A DNA stretch of 54,361 nt from an uncultured Pelagibacteraceae bacterium (GCA_902608385.1 CACLNT010000010.1:1-54361); one strand, 5' to 3'; shown: positions 27,512-38,262, numbered from the stretch's first letter. Numbers and translations: made by a program. Notes: generated by a model not told the origin, from the sequence alone.

Positions 27512-28513
27512 TTAAAAACCTATTATTTGTTTAATTTTTTTAATCTTTTTTGATGCAATTTTATCAGCTTTTTGTGACCCATCATATAAAATATGATCTA
27601 AATTTTTCTCATCATTTAATAATTTTTTTATTTCTTTTGAAATTGGAGTAATTTTTTCAACTAATAAATCAGAAAGTTTTTCTTTAAAATCTGAAAAATT
27701 TTTTCCATCAAATTCTTTTTTTGATTGATCTAAAGTTTGATTCGATAAACTTGAGTAAATTCCTAATAAATTTTCAACTTCTGGTCTTTTTTCTAAATTT
27801 GCCTCAATAGTTGGCATAGGCATATTATCTGTCTTTGCTTTTTTTATTTTATTAACTATTAAATCTTTTTCATCTGTAAGATTAATTCTGCTTAAATCTG
27901 ATGGATCTGATTTGCTCATTTTTTTCATACCATCTTTAAGACTCATAATTCTTGAAAAATTTTTTTGGATTAAAGGCTCTGGAACTTTTAAAAAATCTTC
28001 AACATTAAAATCACTATTAAATCTTTGAGCAATATCTCGACACAACTCAAGATGTTGCTTTTGATCATGACCGACTGGTACATGAGTTGAATCATAAAGC
28101 AGTATGTCAGCTGCCATTAGCACTGGATAAGCATAAAGCCCAACGCTAGCTTTTTCTTTATCTTTTCCAGCTTTTTCTTTAAATTGTGTCATCCTATTTA
28201 ACCATCCCATTCTTGCAATGCAACTCAGTATCCAAGCGCCTTCTGAATGAGCAGTGACTGATGATTGATTAAAAATTATACTTTTTTCGTAATCTAAGCC
28301 ACTAGCAATAAAAGTTGCCAAAGTTTCTCTAATATTTTTTTTTAATTCTCTTGGTTCTTGTTTTACGGTAATTGCATGAAGATCCACTATACAATAAATA
28401 CACTCTGTTTCTTTTTGATTTTGAAGATCAACAAAATTCTTTATTGCTCCCAAATAGTTGCCTAAATGAAGATTACCCGAAGGTTGAACTCCTGAAAAAA
28501 TTTTTTTAAACAT
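27512..28513 (-). CDS. trpS: Tryptophanyl-tRNA synthetase
   Basis: This class I aminoacyl-tRNA synthetase charges tRNA-Trp. It is 333 aa, the compact bacterial form. The HIGH-like motif is SGNLHLGNY and the KMSKS motif is [34 protein letters not shown] and the [12 protein letters not shown] stretch are typical for TrpRS. It starts 4 bp after the end of murJ, forming a murJ-trpS-nfuA run as in many alphaproteobacteria. Confidence 0.96.
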   Translation of the reverse strand: MFKKIFSGVQPSGNLHLGNYLGAIKNFVDLQNQKETECIYCIVDLHAITVKQEPRELKKNIRETLATFIASGLDYEKSIIFNQSSVTAHSEGAWILSCIARMGWLNRMTQFKEKAGKDKEKASVGLYAYPVLMAADILLYDSTHVPVGHDQKQHLELCRDIAQRFNSDFNVEDFLKVPEPLIQKNFSRIMSLKDGMKKMSKSDPSDLSRINLTDEKDLIVNKIKKAKTDNMPMPTIEANLEKRPEVENLLGIYSSLSNQTLDQSKKEFDGKNFSDFKEKLSDLLVEKITPISKEIKKLLNDEKNLDHILYDGSQKADKIASKKIKKIKQIIGF

Positions 28514-28517
28514 AAAG

Positions 28518-30047
28518 TTAATACTTTAGATTAATATCGCTAATTTTAAAAGCCTTGATAAAAATCGAAACAAGTAAGTAAGAAATTAAACCAATTAATA
28601 TCAATCCAACTAAATAGGCTGATTTATAACTTTGTTCAAAAGCCAGATTTGATGCAAAATAAATAATTAAATAATTAAAGAAAAAGCCCATAATAATCAC
28701 AGAAAAAATTATTCTTATAAATCTAGAAAAAAAAATTAAATTAAATTTAAATAAATTTTCTTTTTTTAAAAAAATAAATAATAAAATAGAATTAAACCAA
28801 GATGATATAGTTGTTGCAATAGGAATAATTATAAATCCAATTTTTTTAAAAAATATAACACTAATAATAATATTTAATAAAACTGAAATTAATGAAATAT
28901 AAAACGGTAATTTAGTATTATGTCTTGCAAAGAAAAAACTTGAAAATACTTTTATTAATGAAAATGCTGGCAAACCTAATGCAAAATAAAATAACGCTTT
29001 TGCAGAATTTTTGACTCCTTCTTCATCAAAAGAACCATAACCAAATAAAGCTGATATAATTTGTTCTGAAGCTATTAATAAAGCTACCGAAGCAGGAATG
29101 CTTAAAAATAAACTTAGTTCTAGTGCTTTATTTTGTATCATTATTATTTTCTCATTATCTTCATTTTGAATATATTTAGAAAGTTGTGGCAAAATTACTG
29201 TCCCAATCGCTATTCCTGCGATTGCCAAATTTATTTGGTAAATTCTATCTGCATAATAAAGATAAGAAACTGCACCTGCTTGAAATGATGCAATAATAGT
29301 TCCAATTAAAATATTAATTTGAGTTACACCAGAAGAAAAAATACTAGGTAAGAGTTTTTTAAAAAATTTTTTTACTTTTTCATCAATTGAAAATTTTAAT
29401 AAAAAATGAGGTGAATAAAATTTTCTCACATATTTATATAAAAATAAAAATTGAACTATACCTGCAATAGTTACAGCATAGGATAAATAGTAAACAAGTT
29501 TGTCTCCTAAAATGTTTCCATAAATTAAAACTGATATTAAAAAAAAATTTAATATTATTGGAGCCGCTGCTGCAATTGCAAATCTATTATGAGAGTTTAA
29601 TATTGCTGAAAAAAAAGATGATAAGCTGACAAAAAATAAAAAGGGGAAAGTTATTCTTGTTAAGTTAATTGCTAAATTCATTTTGTCTACGCTACCACTA
29701 AATCCAGGAGCAATAAGAAATACGAATAGTGGCATTAGTATTTCAATAATTAAAACTAAAAAAAATAAAATTAAAATTAATAAACTAAATATACTTGTTG
29801 CAAATTTTTCTGATTGTTCTTTTCCATTTGCTATCTCTGATGCATAACTTGGAACAAAAGCTGCATTAAAAGTTCCTTCAGAAAATAATCTTCTAAATGT
29901 GTTTGGAATTCTAAATGCTACAAAGAAAGCATCAGCGAGTGGACCAGATCCAAGGAATATGGCAATTAAAATATCTCTTAAGTAACCTAATATTCTGCTA
30001 ATTATTGTAAAAAAACTAAATGTGCCTGTTGACTTAATAAGGTTCAT
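28518..30047 (-). CDS. murJ: Lipid II flippase MurJ
   Basis: MurJ is a MOP-superfamily integral membrane protein that flips lipid II across the inner membrane for peptidoglycan synthesis. It is 509 aa with about 14 hydrophobic helices. The N-terminus has the signature [14 protein letters not shown], then [25 protein letters not shown], including the conserved Arg residues of the central cavity. It is divergent from maeB across 50 bp. Confidence 0.95.
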   Translation of the reverse strand: MNLIKSTGTFSFFTIISRILGYLRDILIAIFLGSGPLADAFFVAFRIPNTFRRLFSEGTFNAAFVPSYASEIANGKEQSEKFATSIFSLLILILFFLVLIIEILMPLFVFLIAPGFSGSVDKMNLAINLTRITFPFLFFVSLSSFFSAILNSHNRFAIAAAAPIILNFFLISVLIYGNILGDKLVYYLSYAVTIAGIVQFLFLYKYVRKFYSPHFLLKFSIDEKVKKFFKKLLPSIFSSGVTQINILIGTIIASFQAGAVSYLYYADRIYQINLAIAGIAIGTVILPQLSKYIQNEDNEKIIMIQNKALELSLFLSIPASVALLIASEQIISALFGYGSFDEEGVKNSAKALFYFALGLPAFSLIKVFSSFFFARHNTKLPFYISLISVLLNIIISVIFFKKIGFIIIPIATTISSWFNSILLFIFLKKENLFKFNLIFFSRFIRIIFSVIIMGFFFNYLIIYFASNLAFEQSYKSAYLVGLILIGLISYLLVSIFIKAFKISDINLKY

Positions 30048-30097
30048 AAATCATATTAGTCTTAAAATTGCTCCAATTGTATAGCTAATTATCCTAA

Positions 30098-32386
30098 ATG
30101 AAGAAAAAAAAAATTGATCATTACACAGATAAAGAGGCTTTAGATTTTCATAATAGTAATAAATCTGGCAAGATTGAGATTATCTCATCAAAGCCTATGA
30201 CAACAAAAAGAGATTTGGCTCTAGCTTATTCTCCTGGTGTTGCGGCACCGGTAAGGGCAATAGCAGAAAACCCAGAAGCTGCTTATGATTACACAAGCAA
30301 AGGAAATTTGGTAGCCGTAATAAGTAATGGTTCCGCAGTTTTAGGAATGGGAAATTTAGGAGCTTTAGCATCAAAACCAGTAATGGAAGGAAAAGCAGTA
30401 TTATTTAAAAGATTTGCAGATATTGACTCTATTGATATTGAAATTGATTCATCAGATACAAATGAAATTGTTAGAAGTATTAAAAATATTGCAGGTAGTT
30501 TTGGTGGAATAAATTTAGAAGATATAGCGGCGCCCGACTGTTTTATTATTGAGGAAAAATTAAAAGAAATATTAGATATTCCAGTATTTCATGATGATCA
30601 ACACGGCACCGCAATAATCACTAATGCGGCATTAATAAACGCTCTTGACATATCAAAAAAATCAATAAAAAAAATTAAAGTAGTTGTAAATGGTGCGGGA
30701 GCTTCAGCTGTGGCTTGTACTAATTTATTAAAAAATACCGGTGTTCCTCAAAAAAATATAATAATGCTTGATAGTAAAGGTGTTCTTTATCGAGGCAGAG
30801 ATAATCTTAACCAATGGAAATCATCTCATGCAATTGAAACAAAAAAAAGAACTCTAGATGAGGCGATTGATGGTGCTGATGTTTTTTTAGGGCTGTCTTC
30901 TAAAAGCATTTTATCAAAAAAAATGGTAAAAAAAATGGCCAAAAATCCAATTATTTTTGCATGTGCAAACCCTGATCCAGAAATTACACCAGAAGAAGTT
31001 CAAGAGGTTCGTAAAGATGCAATTGTAGCAACTGGAAGGTCCGACTATCCAAATCAAGTAAATAATTTAATTGGTTTTCCATATATTTTTAGAGGAGCTT
31101 TAGATGTTAGAGCAAAAACGATAAATGAAGAAATGAAAGTTGCAGCTGCACATGCTATTGCAGCTCTTGCAAGAGAAGATGTTCCTGATGAGGTAGTTGC
31201 TGCTATGGGTGGCGAAAGACCAAAATATGGAAAAGAATATATTATCCCTTCAACTTTTGATCCAAGATTAATTACTGAAATCCCAGTAGCAGTAGCAAAA
31301 GCTGCTATTAAAAGTGGTGTTGCAAGAAAAGAAATAAAAAATTTTGAAATTTATAAAGAGCAACTTAAGCAAAGGCTAGATCCTTCTGTTACAATAATGC
31401 AAGGTATAAATTCTCAAATAAAAAAAACACAAAAGAGAATTGTTTTTGCAGATGGTGAAGATGAAAATACTTTAAAAGCTGCAATTGCATTTAAAAATAC
31501 CAAATTAGGAGTTCCAATATTAGTGGGTAAAAAAGATAAAATAAAAGAACAACTTAAAAACATTGGCTATAGTGAAAATTTTAATATTGAAATAGTTAAT
31601 TCAAATGACAAAAAAAAGAGAGAGAAATACTCAAATTATTTATTCAAAAAATTACAAAGAAAAGAAGGCTTATTAGAACGCGATTGCGACCGATTAGTAA
31701 GAAATGACAGAGTAATCTGGACATCTTGTATGGTTTCATGTGGAGATGCTGATGGTGCAGTAACTGGAAATACTAGAAAATATGCTACTTCATTAGAAAA
31801 GGTAAATAAAGTAGTAGATGCAAGACCTGGAGAAATAATGTTTGGTTTAAATATGGTTGTAAATAAAGGTAAAACTGTGTTTATAGGAGATACAAGTGTA
31901 CACGAAAATCCAACAGCAGATCAACTCACTGAAATAGCAATTTCATCTGCCAGAGTTGTAAGGCTATTTGGTTTTGATCCAAAAGTTGCGTTTGTTTCTC
32001 ATTCCACTTTTGGGCAACCAGCAACGGATAGTACAAAACATATAAGAGATGCAGTAGAAATATTACAAGATAAAAAAGTAGATTTTCAGTTTGATGGCGA
32101 GATGCAACCTGATGTGGCCTTAAACGAAGAATATAAATCATTATATTCTTTTTCAGGAATTGTAGGAAATGCAAATATATTGATTATGCCAGGTCAACAT
32201 AGCGCTGCAATTTCATATAAAATGATGAAATCATTAGGTGGAGCAAAAGTTATAGGTCCTCTATTAATTGGATTAGGTCAACCTATTGAAATTGCACCCT
32301 TAAGATCTTCAACTTCAGATATTCTCAATTTAGCCTGTATTGCCGCTTATTCTGCAGGTGTAATTAATTATGGTAAAAAAAATTAG
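30098..32386 (+). CDS. maeB: Malic enzyme with C-terminal phosphotransacetylase-like domain
   Basis: This enzyme oxidatively decarboxylates malate to pyruvate, usually with NADP. It is 762 aa. The N-terminal malic domain has ALAYSPGVAAPV with the catalytic Tyr, EGKAVLFKRFADID with Lys, and HDDQHGTA for metal. The Rossmann domain has VVVNGAGASAVACT. Residues from about 430 form a phosphotransacetylase-like domain (RIVFADGEDENTLKAA ... GPLLIGL), which in this family is regulatory rather than catalytic. It is flanked by divergent murJ and a convergent BON lipoprotein (4-bp overlap). Confidence 0.96.
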   Translation: MKKKKIDHYTDKEALDFHNSNKSGKIEIISSKPMTTKRDLALAYSPGVAAPVRAIAENPEAAYDYTSKGNLVAVISNGSAVLGMGNLGALASKPVMEGKAVLFKRFADIDSIDIEIDSSDTNEIVRSIKNIAGSFGGINLEDIAAPDCFIIEEKLKEILDIPVFHDDQHGTAIITNAALINALDISKKSIKKIKVVVNGAGASAVACTNLLKNTGVPQKNIIMLDSKGVLYRGRDNLNQWKSSHAIETKKRTLDEAIDGADVFLGLSSKSILSKKMVKKMAKNPIIFACANPDPEITPEEVQEVRKDAIVATGRSDYPNQVNNLIGFPYIFRGALDVRAKTINEEMKVAAAHAIAALAREDVPDEVVAAMGGERPKYGKEYIIPSTFDPRLITEIPVAVAKAAIKSGVARKEIKNFEIYKEQLKQRLDPSVTIMQGINSQIKKTQKRIVFADGEDENTLKAAIAFKNTKLGVPILVGKKDKIKEQLKNIGYSENFNIEIVNSNDKKKREKYSNYLFKKLQRKEGLLERDCDRLVRNDRVIWTSCMVSCGDADGAVTGNTRKYATSLEKVNKVVDARPGEIMFGLNMVVNKGKTVFIGDTSVHENPTADQLTEIAISSARVVRLFGFDPKVAFVSHSTFGQPATDSTKHIRDAVEILQDKKVDFQFDGEMQPDVALNEEYKSLYSFSGIVGNANILIMPGQHSAAISYKMMKSLGGAKVIGPLLIGLGQPIEIAPLRSSTSDILNLACIAAYSAGVINYGKKN

Positions 32387-32976
32387 TCTTTCTGAATTCT
32401 TAAATCTTCCACTAACAAAATACTAGACACTACATCTTTAACATCAAGTATTTGTTTTGCTTCATTAATTACTTCTTTTCTTTCATCGGTAGTGATTGCT
32501 ATTCCATAAATAAAAATTTTCTTTTTATAAGTATCAATATTATAATTTGCTGATTTTATATTCTTATTTAATATCATCGCAGTTCTTAACTGTGATGTAA
32601 TTAATAAATCTTTTGCTGAACGTTTAAAATCAAATTCCTCTTTAACCTTAATATCATTTTTAACAGATCTTACTCCAGATGTCTCCCAAGCTGATTTTGT
32701 AATTTGAAGCTTTTCTTCTGGATTATTAACTTTGCCTGTCAAAAAAATTCTTCCATCTAAGACTTTCGTATTAATTGATAAAAAATAATTTTTATCCATC
32801 AGTGTTAATCTTGTTACTAGATTTTTTTGCATAATAGAATCATCAATTTGAGTACCCAATGATCGTGGATCTAATGCAATACTCACTCCTGTACCAAACA
32901 CACCCTTAGAACCTGTTCCAACACAACTAGTAAGAATTAATAAAGTTAGAAAAATTAATAAAAATTTATTTCTCAT
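32383..32976 (-). CDS. BON-domain outer-membrane lipoprotein (DolP/YraP-like)
   Basis: This is a 197-aa lipoprotein: a signal peptide ends in the lipobox LTSC (Cys18), to be acylated by the Lgt/Lsp/Lnt pathway. Two BON domains follow (about 45-115 and 120-195), seen as ITKSAWETSGVRSVKNDIKV and EAKQILDVKDVVSSILLVE. The arrangement matches DolP (YraP), which supports outer-membrane integrity. It overlaps the 3' end of rsmI by 11 bp and lies close to an LpoA-like gene, echoing the E. coli rsmI-lpoA-yraN-diaA-dolP neighbourhood. The function is inferred from domain and context. Confidence 0.85.
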   Translation of the reverse strand: MRNKFLLIFLTLLILTSCVGTGSKGVFGTGVSIALDPRSLGTQIDDSIMQKNLVTRLTLMDKNYFLSINTKVLDGRIFLTGKVNNPEEKLQITKSAWETSGVRSVKNDIKVKEEFDFKRSAKDLLITSQLRTAMILNKNIKSANYNIDTYKKKIFIYGIAITTDERKEVINEAKQILDVKDVVSSILLVEDLRIQKD

Positions 32977-33829
32977 TTTTTAATTTTAAACAATAGTTAT
33001 ATATTTCTTTTTTAGAAACATTTTTATTTTGACTAATCAAATCTGTAATATCTTTTATACTTAAATTTTTAATCATTTTTTTAATGTTTTTTTTATCTGA
33101 TTCGTCAAGGTTTTTGTAAACATTTTTTTTGACATCTTTCTCAGATAAAACAATTGTAAGTTCACCTTTGGGTGATTTATTAAATAATTCAAGTTGATGA
33201 ACATTTGCTCTTATATGTTCCTCATATAACTTAGAAATTTCTCTACAAATTAATATTTTTCTATCTGAAAAAAAATCTTTAATAAACCCAATAGCTTTAT
33301 TAATTTTTTGTGGAGAAACAAAAAACACAATTGAAGAATTTAAATTTGATAAAATTTTAAAATCTTCTTTTAACTCTTTATTTTTTTGAGGAAAAAAACC
33401 ATAAAAATAATACTTTTCTGAAAAACCACTAATTGAAACAGCGGCCGTTACTGCTGATGCCCCTGGTATTGGATAAACATCAATATCATTTTTTACACAT
33501 TCATTTACTATGATTCTTCCTGGATCAGAAATACCAGGAGTTCCAGCATCTGAAATAATTGATACAATTTTTTCAGACTTCAAAATCTGAATTATTTTAT
33601 CTATATTTTTTTTTTCATTAAATTTATAATTAGAAATTAATCTGGATTTAATATTATATTTTTCTAATAAATTTTTTGAAACTCTTGTATCTTCACAAAG
33701 TATATATTCCGATTGTTTTAAAATTTCGATAGCTCTTAAAGTTATATCTTTTAAATTGCCAATAGGGGTGGATACAACATATAACGCACATTTTGGCTCA
33801 CTAATTTTTTTGTCTCTTTGTGGAATCAT
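32966..33829 (-). CDS. rsmI: 16S rRNA (cytidine1402-2'-O)-methyltransferase
   Basis: RsmI 2'-O-methylates C1402 in the decoding centre, using SAM. It is 287 aa with the tetrapyrrole-methylase fold: YVVSTPIGNLKDITLRA at the N-terminus, CEDTRVS, and SDAGTPGISDPGR as the SAM site, then PIPGASAVTAAVSISGF. The start ATG is only 32 bp from the divergent ATG of the LpoA-like gene, so both promoters are packed into that gap or lie within the coding regions. Confidence 0.95.
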   Translation of the reverse strand: MIPQRDKKISEPKCALYVVSTPIGNLKDITLRAIEILKQSEYILCEDTRVSKNLLEKYNIKSRLISNYKFNEKKNIDKIIQILKSEKIVSIISDAGTPGISDPGRIIVNECVKNDIDVYPIPGASAVTAAVSISGFSEKYYFYGFFPQKNKELKEDFKILSNLNSSIVFFVSPQKINKAIGFIKDFFSDRKILICREISKLYEEHIRANVHQLELFNKSPKGELTIVLSEKDVKKNVYKNLDESDKKNIKKMIKNLSIKDITDLISQNKNVSKKEIYNYCLKLKNEK

Positions 33830-33861
33830 TAAAATATAATCACTATAATAATAACATTAAA

Positions 33862-35013
33862 ATGAAAATATTTATTAAAATTATAATTTTCTTTTGTATA
33901 ACTTCAGTTTTAATTATTCAAAAAACAGCTGCAGAAGAAAAAATTAAAATTGGTCTCTTGGTTCCAATAACTGGACAAAATAGCGAAATTGGAAAATCGA
34001 TTATTAAATCTGTACGACTTGCAGTAAATAAAATTGATAACTCATCCATAGAAATATTTCCCAAAGATACAGCTTCAAACCCAGAGATAACTTTAAGAAA
34101 TGCAAAAAAACTTTATGAAGATGGTATTAAAATAATTATAGGACCAGTTTTTAATGAAAATTTAATTTATTTAGATGAATTACAAGATGTTACTTTTTTA
34201 TCATTAACAAATAAAATTATTAATAATCCAGAAAATATTATTAGTACTGGAATAAATGCAAATTCTCAGCTTAAAACAATAAAAAAATTTCAAAAATTAA
34301 ATGAAATTAATAAAACAATTTTATTAATACCTAAAGAAAATTATAAAGAAGAAATTGAAAAAGCTATTAAACAATCAAAAATTAAAATCAAGGAAGTTTT
34401 TTATTATGATTCTGATCCAACTAAACTTACTAAGCAAATCGAAAAAATAACAAAATATTATCAAAGAAAACAAAACCTTGAAGACGAAATTAAGAGATTA
34501 AAAAAATCTAATGAAGGGAATAAAGAAAAAAAAATTAAAAAACTTGAAAAAAGAGACACACTAGGAAAAGTTAATTTTGATTCTGTAATAATTTCAGATT
34601 TTGATGAGAGTTTAAAAAGTATAACAACATCACTTTTGTATACTGATGTTTCTCCAAAAAAAATCTATTTTATAACTTTAAATCAGTGGTTTGATAAATC
34701 ACTACTTAAAGAAACAAATTTACAACCAATATACTTTCCATCAATTAACAAAGAAAATTATAATAAATTTATAAAAACTTACCATCAAACATTTGATGAA
34801 TATCCAAACCAATTATCATTTTTAAGTTATGATTTAGTTGGATTAGTCTATTATCTAACTCTTCAAAACAATTTGATTATTGACAAAAAAATGTTTCAAA
34901 AAAAAAATATATTTAAAGGAAAAATGGGAATATTTGAAGTCAAAAACAATAAAATTAATCACACTCTAAATTTTTACAAAGCTGAAGATAATAATTTTAA
35001 AGAAATTTTTTAA
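33862..35013 (+). CDS. LppC/LpoA-like periplasmic-binding-fold protein
   Basis: This is a 383-aa exported protein. The signal peptide (FIKIIIFFCITSVLII) ends at about TAA-E and shows no clear lipobox. The mature part has the type 1 periplasmic-binding fold: KIKIGLLVPITGQNSEIGKSIIKS, IIIGPVFNE and LSYDLVGLVYYL. In alphaproteobacteria genes of this type next to rsmI are LppC/LpoA-like, proposed activators of penicillin-binding proteins; an amino-acid transport binding protein is the alternative. I took the ATG at 33862, as the upstream 14 codons lack family character and precede the signal peptide. Its end overlaps convergent rdgB by 17 bp. Confidence 0.75.
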   Translation: MKIFIKIIIFFCITSVLIIQKTAAEEKIKIGLLVPITGQNSEIGKSIIKSVRLAVNKIDNSSIEIFPKDTASNPEITLRNAKKLYEDGIKIIIGPVFNENLIYLDELQDVTFLSLTNKIINNPENIISTGINANSQLKTIKKFQKLNEINKTILLIPKENYKEEIEKAIKQSKIKIKEVFYYDSDPTKLTKQIEKITKYYQRKQNLEDEIKRLKKSNEGNKEKKIKKLEKRDTLGKVNFDSVIISDFDESLKSITTSLLYTDVSPKKIYFITLNQWFDKSLLKETNLQPIYFPSINKENYNKFIKTYHQTFDEYPNQLSFLSYDLVGLVYYLTLQNNLIIDKKMFQKKNIFKGKMGIFEVKNNKINHTLNFYKAEDNNFKEIF

Positions 35014-35599
35014 TTTTTTTGAAAGCTTGAAAACGATGATCTATTTTATGTTTATCTTTAGATTTCATTTCGCCAAAAGTAAGTTTTTTGTTTAAAGGTT
35101 TAAAAATTGGATCATAACCAAAACCATTTTTACCCTTCTTTTTACTTGAAATATAACCTTTTATTTTTCCAATAGAATTTACAAATTTACCATTGGGCCA
35201 ATATAAAGTTAAAACACAAATAAATTGTGCTAAAATCTTTTTGCTTTTCCAATTTAAATCCTTTTTTTTTAACTCATCAAATACTTTGCTTATAGCAATA
35301 TTAAAATTGTTTTTAGGACCCGCCCATCTAGATGAAAAAATACCTGGTTTTTTATTTAAAATATTAATCTCTAATCCTGAATCATCTGCCAAACAAATCA
35401 TTTTAGTCTTTTTTGAAAAGAATTTGGCTTTAATTAAAGAATTTTCTTTAAATGATTTTCCATTTTCCTTTGGACTTTTAAGTTTTAACTCTTGAGGTGA
35501 ATAAATTATTAAATTTTTAGGTAGTAAATCCTTTATTTCTCTTAATTTTCCAGCATTATTTGTGCCTACAATTATATTAATATTTTTTTTTTGTTCCAT
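34997..35599 (-). CDS. rdgB: dITP/XTP pyrophosphatase (RdgB/HAM1)
   Basis: This house-cleaning NTPase hydrolyses dITP, ITP and XTP. It is 200 aa. Signatures are VGTNNAGKLREIKDLL at the N-terminus, CLADDSGLEI with the catalytic Asp, PGIFSSRWAGP, GFGYDPIF and the C-terminal DHRFQAF. It is divergent from grpE (36 bp between starts), a hrcA/rdgB/grpE-like neighbourhood although hrcA itself is not seen. Confidence 0.94.
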   Translation of the reverse strand: MEQKKNINIIVGTNNAGKLREIKDLLPKNLIIYSPQELKLKSPKENGKSFKENSLIKAKFFSKKTKMICLADDSGLEINILNKKPGIFSSRWAGPKNNFNIAISKVFDELKKKDLNWKSKKILAQFICVLTLYWPNGKFVNSIGKIKGYISSKKKGKNGFGYDPIFKPLNKKLTFGEMKSKDKHKIDHRFQAFKKIKKFL

Positions 35600-35629
35600 C
35601 TAGAAATTATGAAATTTCTTACCATATAA
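35600..35629 (+). promoter_or_regulatory. Possible sigma32-like promoter / inverted repeat before grpE
   Basis: CTAGAA (35600-35605) and CCATATAA (35622-35629) are spaced by 16 bp and loosely resemble a heat-shock promoter. Within the spacer lies the inverted repeat AGAAATT-N4-AATTTCT (35602-35619). The start codon is only 6 bp after the -10-like box, so a transcript from here would be nearly leaderless. Weak. Confidence 0.22.
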
Positions 35630-35635
35630 GATTAT

Positions 35636-36241
35636 ATGGAAAAAGAACAAAACTCTAAAACTGAGGAAAAAAAGAACAATAAAATAAAATCTACTCCAGG
35701 TTCAGAAAAGAAAGAAGAATTAAAAGAAAAAGAAGTTAAATTATCCCCAGAAGACAAAATCAAAGAGCTTGAAGAAAAGTTAGCTAGAACATTAGCGGAA
35801 ATGGAAAATCAAAGAAGAAGATTTGAAAAAGAAAAAGATGATGCCTTCGAATATGGAGGCTTTTCATTTGCAAGAGAATCTTTAAACTTAATTGATAACT
35901 TCGATCGAGCCAAACAGTCTTTAGAGAACGATGAAAAAATAAAAGAATCTGATGTTTTAAAAAAAACATTAGAGCATCTTGACATAGTCAAAAAAGATTT
36001 AATTTCTATTTTTAAAAAAAATAACATTGAAGAAATAGTAGCTTTAGATAAAAAACTTGATCCAAATCTGCACCAAGCAATGATGGAAGTTGAAGATAAT
36101 AATAAAGAGCCAGGAACCATTGTTCAGGAAATCCAAAAAGGATTCAAAATGAAAGATAGATTGCTGCGCCCTTCTTTAGTCGCTGTATCTAAAAAAACTG
36201 AAAAAAATGAGGAAAAAAAGGAAGAAAAAACCAAGAAATAA
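35636..36241 (+). CDS. grpE: Nucleotide exchange factor GrpE
   Basis: GrpE releases ADP from DnaK. It is 201 aa: a long, highly charged N-terminal region rich in Lys/Glu, then the coiled-coil (KIKELEEKLARTLAEMENQRRRFEKEK, dimerisation) and the C-terminal beta-wing (DPNLHQAMMEVEDN, GTIVQEIQKGFKMKDRLLRPSLVAV). The C-terminal tail is again Lys/Glu-rich. It is followed after 59 bp by dnaK, with a good heat-shock promoter in between. Confidence 0.95.
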   Translation: MEKEQNSKTEEKKNNKIKSTPGSEKKEELKEKEVKLSPEDKIKELEEKLARTLAEMENQRRRFEKEKDDAFEYGGFSFARESLNLIDNFDRAKQSLENDEKIKESDVLKKTLEHLDIVKKDLISIFKKNNIEEIVALDKKLDPNLHQAMMEVEDNNKEPGTIVQEIQKGFKMKDRLLRPSLVAVSKKTEKNEEKKEEKTKK

Positions 36242-36255
36242 TGCACAAAATAGAA

Positions 36256-36283
36256 CTTGTACATCAATAATTAACACTTATAT
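36256..36283 (+). promoter_or_regulatory. Heat-shock (sigma32/RpoH) promoter of dnaK
   Basis: CTTG (36256-36259) and CTTATAT (36277-36283) are 17 bp apart, matching the alphaproteobacterial RpoH pattern CTTG-N17/18-CYTATNT. It lies in the short grpE-dnaK gap, and AGAGGA a few bases upstream of the dnaK ATG serves as ribosome binding site. The predicted start site near 36290 leaves a very short leader. Confidence 0.6.
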
Positions 36284-36300
36284 GAAACAGAGGAATTAAA

Positions 36301-38232
36301 ATGAGCAAAGTAATAGGAATAGATTTAGGAACAACAAATTCGTGTGTATCAATAATGGAAGGTGCACAGGCAAAAGTATTGGAAAATGCTGAAGGAGCAA
36401 GAACAACTCCTTCTGTTGTAGCATTCACTGATACTGATGAAAAACTAATTGGTCAACCAGCTAAAAGACAAGCTGTAACAAATCCTGAAAATACAATTTT
36501 TGCAGTTAAAAGATTAATTGGAAGAAATTTTGAAGATTCTACAGTTAAAAAAGATATTGAATCAGCTCCTTTTAAAATAATTAATTCAGAAAAAGGTGAC
36601 GCTTGGATTGAAGCAAAAGGACAAAAATATTCACCGTCTCAAATTTCTGCATTCATACTTCAAAAGATGAAAGAAACTGCAGAAAAATATTTGGGTCAAG
36701 AAGTGTCAAAAGCAGTAATTACAGTTCCGGCATACTTTAATGATGCACAAAGACAAGCAACAAAAGATGCAGGTAAAATTGCTGGTTTAGAAGTTTTAAG
36801 AATTATAAATGAACCAACTGCCGCTTCTTTAGCCTATGGGCTAGATAAAAAAGCAAATAAAAAAATTGCGGTATATGATTTAGGAGGAGGAACATTTGAT
36901 GTTTCAATTCTTGAATTAGGTGATGGTGTATTTGAAGTTAAATCAACTAATGGAGATACTTTTTTAGGTGGTGAAGACTTTGATAATGCTATTGTCGATT
37001 ACTTAGTTAATGAATTTAAAAAAGATAATGGTGTAGATTTAAAAACAGATAAATTAGCTCTCCAAAGATTAAAAGAGGCTGCTGAAAAAGCTAAGATAGA
37101 ATTATCTTCTGCTACTCAAACGGAAGTTAATCTACCTTTCATCACTGCTGATAAGACTGGTCCTAAACATATTAATTTAAAAATGACTAGAGCTAAATTA
37201 GAAGCTTTAGTAGAAGATTTAATTGCAAGAACATTACCTCCTTGTAAAACTGCATTAAAAGATGCTGGTTTAACTGCTGGTGAAATTAATGAAGTTATTA
37301 TGGTTGGTGGTATGACTAGAATGCCAAAAGTTATTGAACAAGTTAAAAATTTCTTTGGTAAAGATCCAAATAAAAGTGTTAACCCTGATGAAGTTGTTGC
37401 TATGGGAGCTGCAATACAAGCAGGGGTTCTACAGGGTGATGTTAAAGATGTTCTTCTTCTTGATGTTACACCGTTATCACTTGGAATTGAAACCTTGGGA
37501 GGCGTATCAACAAGATTAATTGATAAAAACACAACAATACCAACTAAAAAAAGCCAAGTTTTCTCAACAGCTGAAGACAATCAGCCTGCTGTATCCATAA
37601 GAGTTTTACAGGGAGAAAGAGAAATGGCTTCTGACAATAAATTGCTTGGAAATTTTGAATTAGTTGGAATTGCTCCAGCTCAAAGAGGTGTTCCTCAAAT
37701 TGAAGTAACCTTTGATATTGATGCAAATGGAATAGTTAATGTTTCAGCAAAAGATAAAGGAACTGGTAAAGAACAGAAAATCCAAATTCAAGCATCTGGT
37801 GGTTTAAGTGAAGAAGAAATTAACAAAATGGTCAAAGACGCTGAGGCAAATAAAGAAGCTGATAAGAAAAAAAGAGAGTCGGTTGATGCAAGAAATCAAG
37901 CTGATACTCTTTTACACTCTACTGAAAAGAATCTAAAAGAACACGGTGGCAAAGTTTCTGAAGCTGATAAAAAAGCTATAGAAACATCAACTGCAAATTT
38001 AAGAAATTCTCTTAAAGGAACTGATTTAGAAGATATTAAAAAGAAAACTCAAGATTTAGTACAGTCTTCTATGAAATTAGGTGAAGCAATCTATAAATCT
38101 CAACAAAAAGATGCAAAACCTGATGCTTCTAAAGGTGATGCTAAAAAAGATGATAAAGGAAAAAAAGACGACAATGTTGTTGATGCAGACTTTGAAGAAG
38201 TAAAAGACGAAAATAAAGAAAAAAGCGCTTAA
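36301..38232 (+). CDS. dnaK: Chaperone DnaK (Hsp70)
   Basis: DnaK is the ATP-dependent Hsp70 that folds and refolds proteins with DnaJ and GrpE. It is 643 aa. The ATPase domain has [12 protein letters not shown] at the start, [15 protein letters not shown] and the VGGMTRMP motif; the linker [16 protein letters not shown] precedes the substrate domain; the lid ends in the low-complexity Lys/Asp tail and [12 protein letters not shown]. It sits between grpE and dnaJ. The gene looks intact and probably highly expressed. Confidence 0.98.
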   Translation: MSKVIGIDLGTTNSCVSIMEGAQAKVLENAEGARTTPSVVAFTDTDEKLIGQPAKRQAVTNPENTIFAVKRLIGRNFEDSTVKKDIESAPFKIINSEKGDAWIEAKGQKYSPSQISAFILQKMKETAEKYLGQEVSKAVITVPAYFNDAQRQATKDAGKIAGLEVLRIINEPTAASLAYGLDKKANKKIAVYDLGGGTFDVSILELGDGVFEVKSTNGDTFLGGEDFDNAIVDYLVNEFKKDNGVDLKTDKLALQRLKEAAEKAKIELSSATQTEVNLPFITADKTGPKHINLKMTRAKLEALVEDLIARTLPPCKTALKDAGLTAGEINEVIMVGGMTRMPKVIEQVKNFFGKDPNKSVNPDEVVAMGAAIQAGVLQGDVKDVLLLDVTPLSLGIETLGGVSTRLIDKNTTIPTKKSQVFSTAEDNQPAVSIRVLQGEREMASDNKLLGNFELVGIAPAQRGVPQIEVTFDIDANGIVNVSAKDKGTGKEQKIQIQASGGLSEEEINKMVKDAEANKEADKKKRESVDARNQADTLLHSTEKNLKEHGGKVSEADKKAIETSTANLRNSLKGTDLEDIKKKTQDLVQSSMKLGEAIYKSQQKDAKPDASKGDAKKDDKGKKDDNVVDADFEEVKDENKEKSA

Positions 38233-38262
38233 GACTAACAACCAGTTTGTCTTTAACTAGTT

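Noticed and set aside
37116..37580. 154-codon minus-strand frame inside dnaK
   Set aside because: Antisense shadow of a highly conserved gene with biased codon use.
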